A DNA stretch of 64,000 nt from positions 62,001 through 126,000 of the forward strand of contig NZ_RJJQ01000001.1 in NCBI RefSeq assembly GCF_003724155.1, in the 5' to 3' direction. The position numbers and the translations under genes are program-made. The notes below the pieces were generated by a model. It had not been told where the DNA came from. It saw nothing but the letters and a program-made list of their open reading frames with translations, and did not search any database. This document shows positions 52,414-62,164 of this stretch, in pieces (position 1 is the stretch's first letter; each line of letters starts with the position of its first letter). The DNA comes from Flexivirga caeni. Its GTDB lineage: Bacteria; Actinomycetota; Actinomycetes; Actinomycetales; Dermatophilaceae.

Positions 52414-52941
52414 TCAGAGCACCGAGCTGGGCACCGCGCCAGGGTCGTCGCCCAGCGGGTAGACCATCGCCATCTCGTCCTCGTCGTCGTCCGAGGACTG
52501 CATCGGCCGTCGGCCGTCGGTCGGGCGGAAGCCGTAACTGGACGCGAACGCCACCGCACGGCCGTTGTCCGTGCCGACCCAGTAGAGGACGAAGTTGTAG
52601 TTGTCGTCGCGGGCCTGACGGACTCCGGCGTCGACGAGCTTCCACGCGACGCCCTTGCCGCGCAGTTCCGGATTCACCCAGAGACCGAAGAGCTCGCTGA
52701 CCTTTTCGCTCTCTTCGCCGACCCGGCCGACCGACACGACGCCGACGACCCGTTCACCGTCTTCGGCGACCAGACGCCGGGATCGCTTGATCCGTGCCTG
52801 CCAGAGGTCGTCGTCGAAACCTTCTTCATGCGAGGCGGACGCGGCGAACGCGTCCGGAGACTCCTTCAGGGCCGCCAGTCGAACGTCGCGGTAGACCTGC
52901 CATTCCTCATCCCCGAGGGCGCGCACCGTGATGTCAGTCAT
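52414..52941 (-). CDS. GNAT-family N-acetyltransferase
   Basis: 175 aa. GNAT features are ITVRALGDEEWQVYRDVRLA, FGLWVNPELRGKGVAWKLVD (acetyl-CoA-binding R-x2-G-x-G/A) and RAVAFASSYGFRPTDG. It is directly upstream of acuC on the same strand. The C-terminal acidic stretch (SSDDDEDEMAM) is unusual. Substrate unknown. Confidence 0.87.
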   Translation of the reverse strand: MTDITVRALGDEEWQVYRDVRLAALKESPDAFAASASHEEGFDDDLWQARIKRSRRLVAEDGERVVGVVSVGRVGEESEKVSELFGLWVNPELRGKGVAWKLVDAGVRQARDDNYNFVLYWVGTDNGRAVAFASSYGFRPTDGRRPMQSSDDDEDEMAMVYPLGDDPGAVPSSVL

Positions 52942-53022
52942 GGGAACAACTCTCGCACGGAACCCTGGTCGATGGTCAGCTGGTGTGCTGAACTCGTGGC
53001 CACACGCCAGCGAAGATGGGGT

Positions 53023-53841
53023 TCAGCCCTGTTCGGAAGCCAATTCGGCGGATCGGTGCGCTGCCGCTTCCAGCGCGCTGAGGAACGCGGCACGGACGCC
53101 GTGCTCGTCCAATTGCCGCAGCGCCGCAATCGTGGTGCCGGCCGGGCTGGACACGCGTTCGCGCAGCAGCACCGGGTGTTCGCCGGTCCGGCTGAGCATG
53201 GTGGCGGCGCCATACAGCGTCTGCACGGCGAGCTCGGTCGCGACGTCGCGGGGCAGGCCGAGCAGCACGCCGGCCTCGATCATCGCGTCGGCGACGTAGA
53301 AGACGTATGCCGGGCCGCTTCCGCTGACCGCTGTCACCGCGTCCAGCTGACTCTCGGGCACTACGACGGTGCGACCGCCGGTCCCCAGTAGTTCCTGCGC
53401 GGTGTCCAGGTGCTCGTCGGTTGCGTGTGCTCCGGCGCAGACCGCCGTCATACCCTCGCCGACCAGTGCGGGGGTGTTGGGCATGGCTCGCACGACGGGG
53501 GTGCCGTCCGGCAGCCGCTCCTCCAGGTATGCCGTGGTGAGCCCAGCGGCGATGGACAGGACCAGCGCGCCGGACGACAGCCGCGGGCCGATCTCGGCGA
53601 GCAGACCCGCCATGCCCTGCGGTTTGACGGCGAGCAGCACGACGTCGGCGTCGGCAACGGCATCCGCCGCAGCGAGCCCGGCGACGCCGTGCTCGTCGGC
53701 AACCTCGGCCTGCCGGGCGGCACTGCGGTCAGAGACGCTGATCCGGGCCGGCCGGTCGGACTGCAGCAGTCCGGTGAGGAGCGCGGTGCCCATGGCACCG
53801 ACTCCGAGGACGGCGATGCGGGGGGTATCGGGCTCGGACAT
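53023..53841 (-). CDS. proC: Pyrroline-5-carboxylate reductase
   Basis: 272 aa. Reduces P5C to proline with NAD(P)H. Motifs are IAVLGVGAMGTALLTGLLQS (cofactor), VVLLAVKPQGMAGLL, VVRAMPNTPALVGEGMTAVC and the C-terminal DAVTAVSGSGPAYVFYVADA helix pair. The ATG at 53841 has AAGGGA upstream and lies 5 bp after the proline dehydrogenase stop. Pairing of an anabolic reductase with a catabolic dehydrogenase implies a proline/P5C cycle or shared regulation. Confidence 0.95.
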   Translation of the reverse strand: MSEPDTPRIAVLGVGAMGTALLTGLLQSDRPARISVSDRSAARQAEVADEHGVAGLAAADAVADADVVLLAVKPQGMAGLLAEIGPRLSSGALVLSIAAGLTTAYLEERLPDGTPVVRAMPNTPALVGEGMTAVCAGAHATDEHLDTAQELLGTGGRTVVVPESQLDAVTAVSGSGPAYVFYVADAMIEAGVLLGLPRDVATELAVQTLYGAATMLSRTGEHPVLLRERVSSPAGTTIAALRQLDEHGVRAAFLSALEAAAHRSAELASEQG

Positions 53842-53846
53842 GTCGG

Positions 53847-54800
53847 CTATCCCTTCGGGGTTTCTGGGCGGGCGTGCGGCCGTGCGGCGGCGGGATGCTC
53901 GGCGACGCGGCGCATGACGTAGGGATACCACTGATCGCCATACGGGACGAGGATGCGCAGCCGGTGTCCGGCTTCGATGTGCCTGCGCTGCACCTCCGGG
54001 TCGCCCCCGAGTGGCAGTTCGAATTCGAACGAGTCGGGGGTGCGCAGTTCCTTGTCGGCCAGCGCGTGCGCGATCTCGATCAGCTGTAGGTCGTCGGTTG
54101 CGATCACCGGGTGGGCCGGGCTTTCGATGAGCAACTTCAAGCAGCGGATGTATGACCGATCGATCTGGTGATTCCCTTGCCACGAAACGCTTTTCGGCTC
54201 GAAATACCCGATGCGGCTGAGGCGCACCCGGCCGGCGCTCGCGGCCTGGTTGCGGCAGTCGGCCTCGGTGCGCAGCAGCTGCGCGTGCAGGCCGACCCCG
54301 ACCGACGGGAAGTCGGCTCGCAGGTCGCGGGCGGCGGCCAGGGTCGCATCGGCAGTCGTGTGGTCGCCGGCTTCGAGGGTGATCGTGGCACCGGTCCCGG
54401 CAGCCGCTGCGGCGATCTGCAAGGCGCTGTCGAAGGCGAACTTCGGTCCGTCGTCGCCGAGCGCCCAGCCGAGGTCCTCCAGGCGGAGCAGGACGTCGGT
54501 GCGGCCCCCCGCGGTCAGTCCCGCTTCCGTCAGCGCCCGCAGCGCGGTGAGATGGGTGTCGCGAATGCGCACCGCCTCGGCGGTATCCTGCGGCTCGTCG
54601 GCCAGCAACGTCACGGTCGCGAACCGGCCGGCCCCGACCCGTTCGGCCACCACGGGCACACAATCGGCGATGGTGTCCCCCGCCACGAAGCGGTGCGCCA
54701 CCGACCGGCCCACCTGCGCCCGCTCGAACGTTCGGCGTACGACGCCGCGACGCCCGATCCCCAGCAGTCCCTGGCGCAGCGTGGCACTCGGGTCGATCAC
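53847..54800 (-). CDS. Proline dehydrogenase
   Basis: 317 aa, the monofunctional type found in Gram-positives. A FAD-dependent TIM barrel that oxidises proline to P5C and passes electrons to quinone. Family features: VGRSVAHRFVAGDTIADCVP, VTLEAGDHTTADATL-like strand, VGVGLHAQLLRTEADC and the C-terminal substrate helix YGDQWYPYVMRRVAEHPA. The GTG at 54800 fits the family start. It is upstream of proC on the same strand. Confidence 0.92.
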   Translation of the reverse strand: MIDPSATLRQGLLGIGRRGVVRRTFERAQVGRSVAHRFVAGDTIADCVPVVAERVGAGRFATVTLLADEPQDTAEAVRIRDTHLTALRALTEAGLTAGGRTDVLLRLEDLGWALGDDGPKFAFDSALQIAAAAAGTGATITLEAGDHTTADATLAAARDLRADFPSVGVGLHAQLLRTEADCRNQAASAGRVRLSRIGYFEPKSVSWQGNHQIDRSYIRCLKLLIESPAHPVIATDDLQLIEIAHALADKELRTPDSFEFELPLGGDPEVQRRHIEAGHRLRILVPYGDQWYPYVMRRVAEHPAAARPHARPETPKG

Positions 54801-54905
54801 GGGTCTGCTCCTCCAAATGGTGCGAACACGTCCAGCGTCGAGCGTATGGCGAGGCGCGTTGCCGCAGCTACGTGGGCTGGCCTTCACCCGAGTATGGATT
54901 CACCC

Positions 54906-55155
54906 GTGAGCCAGCGAATCCCGTTCTGCGCCTTGCCGATCGACCAGTCCGATATCGTCTACGAATACGGTCCGGACTCCTCACCTCGAGCAGAAGTACC
55001 GCAAGGTCATACGACGCACTTCGCCATGGACGACTCGCACGCCTACCCGGGCACGACACGCAACGTGTGGGTTCATGCCCCGGCAGGCGCGGCCCGCGAC
55101 GACCTGCCGTGCATGGTCTTCCAGGACGGTGCCGGCTACTTGGATCCGGAGGACG
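54906..55155 (+). pseudogene. 5' fragment of an esterase gene
   Basis: The frame opens at GTG 54906 and encodes SQRIPFCALPIDQSDIVYEY then TTRNVWVHAPAGAARDDLPC and MVFQDGAGYLDPE, the N-terminal pattern of enterochelin-esterase-like alpha/beta hydrolases. The nucleophile elbow and everything beyond are missing. After about 55155 the open frame continues to 55279 only as the complement of the ABC transporter fragment. Confidence 0.65.
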
Positions 55156-55862
55156 ACGATCTCCTTGCCCCCGAGGGCGGCGAGGACCCCGAGGCCACCG
55201 AAGACATCACTGAGGCGTGCGGTCAGGTCTGCTTCCACCTCCCGATAGCGGCCCTGGGACGCGTGCAACCGGCGCAGTAGCGGGCCGATGACCAACAGCA
55301 ACAACGGAACACCGAGCAGCACGACGAGCGCCAGCAAGATCGAGATGCGAAGCAGCAGTGTGGCGACAACGCCGTAGGCGACCAATCCGCCGATGCCAGG
55401 ACCGGTCATGGTGAGCGTCTGGCCGAGCACACCGACGTCACCGACCCCGATCGTCACGACCTCGTGCGACGACGCCTTGCGCGACAGCGTCGACCCCAGC
55501 CTTATCGACTGTCGGGTGACCACCTGGATCGTCCGGTACACGGCGTCCAACCGCACCCAGGTCATGGTCCGGTGCCGCATGATCGAACACCACGCGGTGA
55601 ATACACCCACCGCGAACAAGGCACCCGTCCACAGCATGAGCGCCGGGAAGTCGTTCCGTTGCAGGCCCTGATCCACGGCTTCTGACAACAGCTGTGGCGG
55701 CAGCACCAGTCCGATCATCCACAGAATGCCGAACACGGCGCCGCGGATGACACGCCGCCGCTGCGCGGCGATCAACCACCGCAGAAACCGCGACGGGCTG
55801 TCATGAGGCGGTTCGCCGGGCTCGCCATACGCGTCGAACCAGGCCATTCCGGCACCGCGCAT
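55156..55862 (-). pseudogene. 5' fragment of an ABC transporter (TMD-NBD type) gene
   Basis: The protein begins MAWFDAYGEPGEPPHDSPSR and encodes four or five membrane helices of an ABC exporter transmembrane domain (VFGILWMIGLVLPPQLLSEA, LLRISILLALVVLLGVPLLL), reaching ADLTARLSDVFGGLGVLAAL then GGKE. The rest of the domain and the whole ATPase are missing. The frame then runs on antisense through the esterase fragment. Start is ATG 55862 or 55847; neither has a good ribosome site. Confidence 0.7.
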
Positions 55863-55882
55863 CGAGCCAGCCACGTGAAGCC

Positions 55883-56695
55883 TCAGCCCCCGGTCGCCGG
55901 TGCCGCGAAGTGCAGACGGGCAAAGGCGAGCGCTTCGGCCAGGTCGAGTTCGCGTTGCTCGCGCGACAGCTTGCGCGTGCCGACCTCCAACACGACATCG
56001 CCCGAATATCCAGCAGCTGCAAGGGATTCGAGCACCTGAGCGCACGGCTGCGTGCCGCGGCCGGGCACGAGGTGTTCGTCCTTGAAGGATCCCGACCCGT
56101 CGGCGAGGTGCACGTGGCTGAGCCGGTCGCCGAGGGCCTCGACCATCTCGAGCGCGTCGGAGCCCGCGGTCGCCGTGTGGGACAGGTCGAGCGTCACATG
56201 GGCGTAGTCCATGCCGACGGGGTCCCAGCCGGGCAGGTAGGCCTGCATCTCGCGACCGCGGGCTCGCCAGGGAAACATGTTCTCGACCGCGATCCGGACG
56301 TCGGTCTCCGCGTCCCGCTGCGCAATGCCCTGCACGAAGTCGGCGGCATACTCCCGCTGCCAGCGGAACGGCGGGTGGACGACGACGGTGTCGGCACCGA
56401 CCTCTTCGGCCAGCCTGACCGAGTTGTCGACCTTCGGCCACGGCTCAGGTCCCCAAATGCGTTGGGTGAGAAGCAAAGTCGGCGCATGGATGGAGACGAT
56501 CGGAATGCCGTAGTGGTCGACCAGTTTGCGCAGTGCGCCGGCCTCCTGGCTGACCGGGTCGGTCCACACCATGACCTCGACGCCGTCATACCCCAGCCGT
56601 TCGGCCATCACGAACCCGTCGACGACCCCGAGCGGGTAGACGGACGAGGTCGACAATGCGATGCGGCCGGCCGGCAGGGTGAGGCGCGGGGACAT
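55883..56695 (-). CDS. Sugar phosphate isomerase/epimerase-like TIM barrel
   Basis: 270 aa, xylose-isomerase-like TIM-barrel fold (AP-endonuclease-2 superfamily). Key strands and metal ligands are [67 protein letters not shown] and [11 protein letters not shown]. The His/Asp/Glu set is complete. The physiological substrate is not known. It is coupled to the Ppx/GppA gene by a TGATG overlap, a conserved pairing in actinobacteria. Confidence 0.85.
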   Translation of the reverse strand: MSPRLTLPAGRIALSTSSVYPLGVVDGFVMAERLGYDGVEVMVWTDPVSQEAGALRKLVDHYGIPIVSIHAPTLLLTQRIWGPEPWPKVDNSVRLAEEVGADTVVVHPPFRWQREYAADFVQGIAQRDAETDVRIAVENMFPWRARGREMQAYLPGWDPVGMDYAHVTLDLSHTATAGSDALEMVEALGDRLSHVHLADGSGSFKDEHLVPGRGTQPCAQVLESLAAAGYSGDVVLEVGTRKLSREQRELDLAEALAFARLHFAAPATGG

Positions 56696-57621
56696 CAGGT
56701 GTCCAGCCAGTCCAGGCGCCGCAGGATGACGCCTTCACGCAGCGCCCACGGGCACAAGTCGAGGCGGTCCACGCCGAGCAACTCCATGGCGCCCTCGACC
56801 ACCATGGCACCCGCGAGCAGCTGGCGAGCGCGGCTCGCGGAAACCCCTGGCAATGCTGCGCGTTCGGCAATGGTCATCGCGGCCAGCCGCAGCACCAGGC
56901 TGGCGAGCGCTTCGCGTTCCAGGACGCGTTCGACGCGCGGTCCATCGCCGCTGGGTGCCGCACCGAGCACCCGGGCGAGCGAGCGGATCGTCTTGCTGGT
57001 GCCCACGACCCGGTCGGGCTCGCCGACCTTGTGCAACTGCCGGATGACCCGGGCGATGTCCGAACGGATCTGCTTGCGCAGCACCAGCAGATCCGCGGCC
57101 GCCGGCGGATCGCCGGCGAGATCGCGCGACAGCCGGCCCGCCCCCAACGGGAGGCTGAGGGCCACGTCGGGCTCCTCGTCGATCCCGGCCGCGAACTCCA
57201 GCGAACCCCCGCCGATATCGACGACCAGCAACCGGCCCGCCGACCAGCCGAACCAGCGCCGCACCGCCAGGAAGGTCAGCCGCGACTCGTCCGCGCCTTC
57301 CAGCACCTGCAACTCGACTCCGGTCGTGTCGCGCACCTGGTCGAGCACCGCCTCGCCGTTGGGCGCCTCGCGGATCGCGCTGGTCGCGAAGGCGAGCAGG
57401 TCCTCGCACCCCTGGTCGTCGGCGATCGTGAGGCACTCGCGCACGAACGCGACCAGCGCGCCAGCGCCCTCGGCGGAGATCGCTCCGCCAGGCTCGGTGT
57501 GCTCGGAGAGACGCAGTTCCCGCTTGTGCGACGTCGCAGGCAGCGGATGCGCGCCCCGATGGGCATCGACGACGAGGAGATGCACCGTGTTGGATCCCAC
57601 GTCGATCACGCCGAGCCGCAT
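56695..57621 (-). CDS. Ppx/GppA-family phosphatase
   Basis: 308 aa. An ASKHA-fold exopolyphosphatase/guanosine pentaphosphatase: phosphate-1 loop [29 protein letters not shown], phosphate-2 loop [16 protein letters not shown] and [12 protein letters not shown]. At about 308 aa it has only the two N-terminal domains, as in mycobacterial Ppx1/Ppx2. It hydrolyses polyphosphate or pppGpp. Start at ATG 57621 ([11 protein letters not shown]). Confidence 0.92.
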   Translation of the reverse strand: MRLGVIDVGSNTVHLLVVDAHRGAHPLPATSHKRELRLSEHTEPGGAISAEGAGALVAFVRECLTIADDQGCEDLLAFATSAIREAPNGEAVLDQVRDTTGVELQVLEGADESRLTFLAVRRWFGWSAGRLLVVDIGGGSLEFAAGIDEEPDVALSLPLGAGRLSRDLAGDPPAAADLLVLRKQIRSDIARVIRQLHKVGEPDRVVGTSKTIRSLARVLGAAPSGDGPRVERVLEREALASLVLRLAAMTIAERAALPGVSASRARQLLAGAMVVEGAMELLGVDRLDLCPWALREGVILRRLDWLDT

Positions 57622-57695
57622 GGGTTCACGCTATCCGACCGAGCTGCGCGGCCCCGAGCCCAGCGCGGCCGGACGTCGCGGCCCCGAACACTACG

Positions 57696-58514
57696 ATGTG
57701 GCGCGTGGTCGAGACAGCACTGGAGACACCGCGGACCTGGGTGGAATTCGACAACCCGGACGACACCCAGGAGCGCTTCCGCTGCGACCTGACCTGGCTG
57801 ACCTCGTCGTGGACCTGCATCTTCGGCGCCGGCTGCGAAGGCATCTACGCGGATGCACCCGACGTGGGGTGCTGCACCCTCGGCGCGCACTTCTCCGACA
57901 AGGATGACCTCAAGAATATCCGCGCCGTCGTGCGCGAACTCGGCCCGGACGAATGGCAGTTCTACGACGAGGGCCACGGCACGGACGGCTGGCGGGAGAA
58001 GGAGGACGGCGACTGGAAGACCCGGGTCGTCGACGGCGCGTGCATCTTCCACAACCGGCCGGGCTTTCCCGCCGGCGCGGGGTGCGCCCTGCATCAGCAC
58101 GCCATACTCACCGGCGTCGCGCCGCACACCGTCAAACCGGACGTGTGCTGGCAGCTGCCGATCCGCCGCACCTACCGCACGGTCGAGCTGCCGGACGACA
58201 CGTCATACCTGGAGATCTCGATCGGCGAGTACGACCGACGCGGCTGGGGCCCGGGCGGGCACGACCTCGACTGGTACTGCTCGGGCAATCCGCAGGCGCA
58301 CGTGGGCAGTTCGCCGGTATACCGCTCCAATGAGGGCGAGCTGCGTCACCTGATGGGCGACAACGCGTATGACGAGCTGGCGCAGCGCTGCGAAGCCCAC
58401 CTGCTGCAGGTGACGGCATTGCGCGAAGCCGGACCGGCCGGTCGCCGGCTGCTGCCGCTCTTCGTACACCCGGCGACCCTGCTGGCCGAGGAGAATGCGC
58501 GCACATCCGGCTGA
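57696..58514 (+). CDS. Cys-rich conserved protein of unknown function
   Basis: 272 aa. Cysteine clusters stand out: [50 protein letters not shown] and [11 protein letters not shown], with HQHAIL and DWYCSGNP. The pattern suggests an iron- or zinc-binding fold like the YkgJ/DUF3109 group, and similar proteins are encoded in many actinobacteria. No catalytic assignment can be made. It is divergent from ppx and is followed by the long palindrome and then radA. Confidence 0.75.
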   Translation: MWRVVETALETPRTWVEFDNPDDTQERFRCDLTWLTSSWTCIFGAGCEGIYADAPDVGCCTLGAHFSDKDDLKNIRAVVRELGPDEWQFYDEGHGTDGWREKEDGDWKTRVVDGACIFHNRPGFPAGAGCALHQHAILTGVAPHTVKPDVCWQLPIRRTYRTVELPDDTSYLEISIGEYDRRGWGPGGHDLDWYCSGNPQAHVGSSPVYRSNEGELRHLMGDNAYDELAQRCEAHLLQVTALREAGPAGRRLLPLFVHPATLLAEENARTSG

Positions 58515-58522
58515 CTCACCGC

Positions 58523-58609
58523 GATCGAGAGGACCCCATATGCATTGAGCGGACCCAAGAGCGGGACATCTATTGGGGTCCACTCAATACGGATTGGGTC
58601 CTCTCGATC
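58523..58609. repeat. Long imperfect palindrome with GGACCC boxes
   Basis: The left arm (58523-58558) begins GATCGAGAGGACCCC; the right arm (58573-58609) ends GGGTCCTCTCGATC. Arms of 36-37 bp match at most positions around a 14-bp loop. As at 41082-41166 each arm has two GGACCC boxes 20 bp apart (58531 and 58551). It begins 8 bp after the upstream stop codon and ends 44 bp before radA. Confidence 0.85.
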
Positions 58610-58653
58610 AAGTGGGGGGCGCGGTGTCGGCCCGGCCGTCTATCGTCCGTCGT

Positions 58654-60039
58654 ATGGCGACCAGCACACGCAAGAAGGCACCAGCGCCGGCCTACCGCTG
58701 CACCGAGTGTGGGTGGCAGGCCATCAAGTGGGTCGGCCGATGCGGCGAGTGCCAGGCCTGGGGCACGGTGACCGAGGTCGGTCAGCAGCAAGTGCGCACC
58801 CCGCCCGCCGCGACCATCGAGCGGCCGGCGAGGCCGATCGGCGAGGTCGACGCCACCCGCGCGCAGGCGCGGCCGACCGGGGTCGGCGAGTTCGACCGGG
58901 TGCTCGGCGGCGGTCTGGTCACCGGCGGCGTCGTGCTGGTGGCGGGCGAGCCCGGCATCGGCAAGTCGACCCTGTTACTCGACGTCGCCGCCCGCTCAGC
59001 ACGCGACGGCCGCACCGTGCTCTACGTCAGCGGCGAGGAGTCGGCAGCCCAGGTGCGGCTGCGCGGCGAGCGCATCGAGGCGCTCGCCCGCGACCTCTAC
59101 CTCGCCAGCGAGACCGACCTCGGCACCGTCCTCGCCCAGATCGACCGGCTGCACCCCGACCTGTTGATCATCGACTCGGTCCAGACGATCGCATCCGCCG
59201 AGGTCGACGGCGCACCGGGCAATGTCAGCCAGGTGCGCGAGGTCGCGGCGGCGATCATCCAGGTCGCCAAGCGCGACGGCATCGGCACTCTCCTGGTCGG
59301 TCACGTCACCAAGGACGGGTCGATCGCCGGGCCGCGGGTGCTGGAGCACCTGGTCGACGTGGTGGTGCAGTTCGAGGGCGAACGCCACTCCCGGCTGCGG
59401 CTGGTGCGCGCGATCAAGAACCGCTACGGCCCCACCGACGAGGTGGGCTGCTTCGACCTGACCGAGCTGGGCATCACCGGGCTACCCGACCCGAGCGGTC
59501 TCTTCCTGTCCCGCATGGACGAGCCGGTGCCCGGCACCTGTGTGACGGTCACCCTGGAGGGCCGCCGTCCGCTGGTCACCGAAGTGCAGGCGCTGCTCGT
59601 GCCGGGCAATGGCGGCTCGGCCCGGCGCACCACCAACGGCGTCGACAGTTCACGCACGGCGATGATCCTCGCGGTCCTCGACCGCCGCGCTGGGGTGCGG
59701 CTGCGCGACGACGACTGCTATGTCTCGACGGTCGGCGGCGCGAAGCTCTCCGAGCCCGCCGCCGATCTCGCGATCGCCCTGGCGCTCGCCTCCGCCAAGG
59801 ACGGTTGCCCGGTGCCGGCGGGCTTGCTCGCCGTCGGCGAGGTCGGGCTGGCGGGTGACGTGCGCGGTGTCGGCGGCGTTCCCCGGCGGCTCGCCGAAGC
59901 GGCCCGCATCGGCTTCCGGCGCGCCATCGTGCCGGCGGGCTCGATGGGCACCGAGCTGCCGCCGGACGGCATGCGCGTGCTCGAAGTCCGCGACGTGCAC
60001 GCGGCCACCCGCGTCATCGCGATGCCTGCGGCGCGCTGA
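58654..60039 (+). CDS. radA: DNA repair protein RadA
   Basis: 461 aa. The N-terminal zinc finger C16-x2-C19-x10-C30-x2-C33, the RecA-like ATPase with Walker A AGEPGIGKST (Lys104), LLIIDSVQTIASAE (Walker B), the RadA-specific AIKNRYGPTDEVG (KNRYG 255-259) and the C-terminal Lon-like domain (LDRRAGVRLRDDDCYVSTVG) are all present. It drives branch migration in recombination. disA follows 78 bp downstream, a common arrangement in Gram-positives and actinobacteria. Confidence 0.95.
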   Translation: MATSTRKKAPAPAYRCTECGWQAIKWVGRCGECQAWGTVTEVGQQQVRTPPAATIERPARPIGEVDATRAQARPTGVGEFDRVLGGGLVTGGVVLVAGEPGIGKSTLLLDVAARSARDGRTVLYVSGEESAAQVRLRGERIEALARDLYLASETDLGTVLAQIDRLHPDLLIIDSVQTIASAEVDGAPGNVSQVREVAAAIIQVAKRDGIGTLLVGHVTKDGSIAGPRVLEHLVDVVVQFEGERHSRLRLVRAIKNRYGPTDEVGCFDLTELGITGLPDPSGLFLSRMDEPVPGTCVTVTLEGRRPLVTEVQALLVPGNGGSARRTTNGVDSSRTAMILAVLDRRAGVRLRDDDCYVSTVGGAKLSEPAADLAIALALASAKDGCPVPAGLLAVGEVGLAGDVRGVGGVPRRLAEAARIGFRRAIVPAGSMGTELPPDGMRVLEVRDVHAATRVIAMPAAR

Positions 60040-60117
60040 GCGAGCGTCGATAGGCCTGCCGCCATACCGTCGGCACGGTGCAGTCGGTGAGGGGCCACCC
60101 GCACCTACACTGGGCCG

Positions 60118-61194
60118 GTGACCCGCACCCCGGAAGTGATCCTCCGCGAGACCCTCGCCGCCGTTGCGCCGGGCACCGATCTGCGCGACGCGCTCGAGCG
60201 GATCCTGCGCGGGCGCACGGGCGCACTCATCGTCATCGGTCATGACGCCGTGGTCGAGGCGATGTCGTCCGGCGGCTTCCCGATCGACATCGACTTCACC
60301 GCGACGCGGCTGCGCGAACTGGCCAAGATGGACGGCGCGATCGTCGTCAGCAGCGACGTCACCCGCATCCTGCGCGCGGCCACCCAGCTGGTGCCCGACC
60401 CGAGCATCGAGACCAAGGAGTCCGGCACCCGGCACCGCACCGCCGAGCGCGTCGCCAAGCAGACCGGCTTCCCGGTCGTGTCGGTCAGCCAGTCCATGCA
60501 CATCATCGCCTTGTATGTCGGTGGCGTGCGGCACGTGATCGAGGGCTCCACGGCGCTGATGTCGCGTGCCAACCAGGCGCTGCAGACGCTCGAACGCTAC
60601 AAGGCCCGGCTCGACGAGGTGACCGGCACGCTGTCGGCGCTGGAGATCGAGGACCTGGTGACGGTGCGTGATGTCGCGGCGGTGCTGCAGCGGCTGGAGA
60701 TGGTGCGCCGGATCAGCGAGGAGATCAGCGAATACGTCATCGAGCTCGGCACCGACGGCCGGCTGATCTCGCTGCAGCTGGACGAACTCGTCGGTGGCCT
60801 GACCGACGACCGGGAGCTGGTGGTCCGCGACTACGTCGAGTCGGCGCGCTCCGAGATGACCGTCGAGGACGCGCTCACCCGCCTCGGCAACGTCAGCTCC
60901 ACCGAGCTGCTCGACCTGTCCGCCGGCGCCCGTGCCGCTGGCTTCTCGGCCGTCGGCGACCTGCTCGACCTGTCGGTCAGCCCGCGCGGCTACCGGCTGC
61001 TGACGAAGGTGCCCCGGCTGCCGGGAGCCATCGTCGAGCGACTCGTCGAGCACTTCGGCACCTTGCAGAAGCTGCTCGCCGCAGACTTCGACGACCTGAT
61101 GGCCGTCGAAGGCGTTGGCGAGAGCCGCGCACGCGCAGTCCGCGAGGGGCTGTCGCGTCTGGCCGAGAGCAGCATTCTCGAGCGCTACGTCTAG
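60118..61194 (+). CDS. disA: DNA integrity scanning diadenylate cyclase
   Basis: 358 aa. Makes cyclic di-AMP from two ATP. The DAC domain has the catalytic D72-G73-A74 (AKMDGAIVVSSD) and R105-H106-R107-T108 (GTRHRTAERVA). A linker helix bundle and a C-terminal helix-hairpin-helix DNA-binding domain follow (DDLMAVEGVGESRARAVREG). It senses branched DNA, which fits its place after radA. The start is GTG 60118. Confidence 0.95.
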   Translation: MTRTPEVILRETLAAVAPGTDLRDALERILRGRTGALIVIGHDAVVEAMSSGGFPIDIDFTATRLRELAKMDGAIVVSSDVTRILRAATQLVPDPSIETKESGTRHRTAERVAKQTGFPVVSVSQSMHIIALYVGGVRHVIEGSTALMSRANQALQTLERYKARLDEVTGTLSALEIEDLVTVRDVAAVLQRLEMVRRISEEISEYVIELGTDGRLISLQLDELVGGLTDDRELVVRDYVESARSEMTVEDALTRLGNVSSTELLDLSAGARAAGFSAVGDLLDLSVSPRGYRLLTKVPRLPGAIVERLVEHFGTLQKLLAADFDDLMAVEGVGESRARAVREGLSRLAESSILERYV

Positions 61195-61202
61195 GCCCGC
61201 GC

Positions 61203-62123
61203 ATGACACACCGACCGCCGATCGGCGAGGTCGAGGCACTGCACGACACGATCCTCGACTGGTATGACGCGAACGCTCGCGACCTCCCCTGGCGCATCCC
61301 GGCAGCCGACTGGCCTTGGCCGCAGGTGGACCGGCCGTGGGCGGTGCTCGTCTCGGAGGTGATGCTGCAGCAGACACCGGTCGCCCGGGTCGAGCCGATG
61401 TGGCACCGCTGGATGCAGTTGTGGCCGACCCCGGCACACCTGGCCGCTGCCGCCCCCGGTGACGCCGTGCGCGAGTGGGGACGGCTCGGCTACCCGCGCC
61501 GGGCACTGCGCCTGCATGCGGCGGCGGTCGCGATCCGTGATGAGCACGGGGGCGTCATACCGGCCGATCTGCAGCAGCTGCAAGCACTTCCGGGGATCGG
61601 TGGTTACACGGCTGCGGCCGTCGGAGCGTTCGCGTTCGGCATCCGGTCGGCTGTCGTGGACGTCAACGTCCGGCGGGCGGAGGCCCGGCTGGTGACCGGC
61701 GCGGCATACCCGGCGCCGAGTCTGAGCGCGGCGGAAACCGCCCTCGCGCGGGCTCTGCTCCCGCTCGACGAGCCGGCCGCCGCGCGCTGGAACGCGGCTG
61801 TCATGGAGCTCGGCGCGGTCGTCTGCAAGGCCGCGCGCCCGTTGTGCGCGCGGTGCCCGGCACATGCGCAGTGCGCGTGGATCCGTGCCGGGAGCCCGGC
61901 GCACGACGGCCCACGACGGGCAGCGCAGCGCTGGCACGGGACCGACCGCCAGGTGCGCGGCAAGCTGCTGCAGGTCCTGCGCGACGCCCCGGCCGCGGTG
62001 CCCCGTTCCGCGCTCGACCTGGTCTGGCCGGATGCCGGGCAACGCGACCGGTGTCTCGCCTCGCTGGTCGAGGACGGGCTGGTCGAACCGCTGCCCCGCG
62101 AACGCTTCCGGCTGCCCGGCTGA
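61203..62123 (+). CDS. mutY: A/G-specific adenine glycosylase
   Basis: 306 aa. Removes adenine mispaired with 8-oxoguanine. Catalytic Glu52 (LVSEVMLQQTPVARV), the helix-hairpin-helix LQALPGIGGYTAAAVGAFAF, catalytic Asp153 (VVDVNVRRAEARL) and the 4Fe-4S ligands C208-x6-C215-x2-C218-x5-C224 are seen. It is shorter than E. coli MutY (350 aa) and lacks most of the NUDIX-like C-terminal domain, as in other actinobacteria. It starts 8 bp after disA, making a radA-disA-mutY repair group. Confidence 0.94.
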   Translation: MTHRPPIGEVEALHDTILDWYDANARDLPWRIPAADWPWPQVDRPWAVLVSEVMLQQTPVARVEPMWHRWMQLWPTPAHLAAAAPGDAVREWGRLGYPRRALRLHAAAVAIRDEHGGVIPADLQQLQALPGIGGYTAAAVGAFAFGIRSAVVDVNVRRAEARLVTGAAYPAPSLSAAETALARALLPLDEPAAARWNAAVMELGAVVCKAARPLCARCPAHAQCAWIRAGSPAHDGPRRAAQRWHGTDRQVRGKLLQVLRDAPAAVPRSALDLVWPDAGQRDRCLASLVEDGLVEPLPRERFRLPG

Positions 62124-62164
62124 GCCGTCACCTGGTGGCAACCTGACGTCACTACGATGACCGC

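Noticed and set aside
55910..57907. A very long plus-strand open frame (665 codons) opposite the isomerase and ppx genes
   Set aside because: It is antisense to two well-supported genes, is Arg/Ser/Pro-rich and shows no protein-like pattern; long antisense frames are expected in high-GC DNA.
59650..61506. A 618-codon minus-strand open frame opposite radA, disA and mutY
   Set aside because: Composition is Gly/Arg/Ala/Gln-rich and it runs across three clear genes; a shadow.
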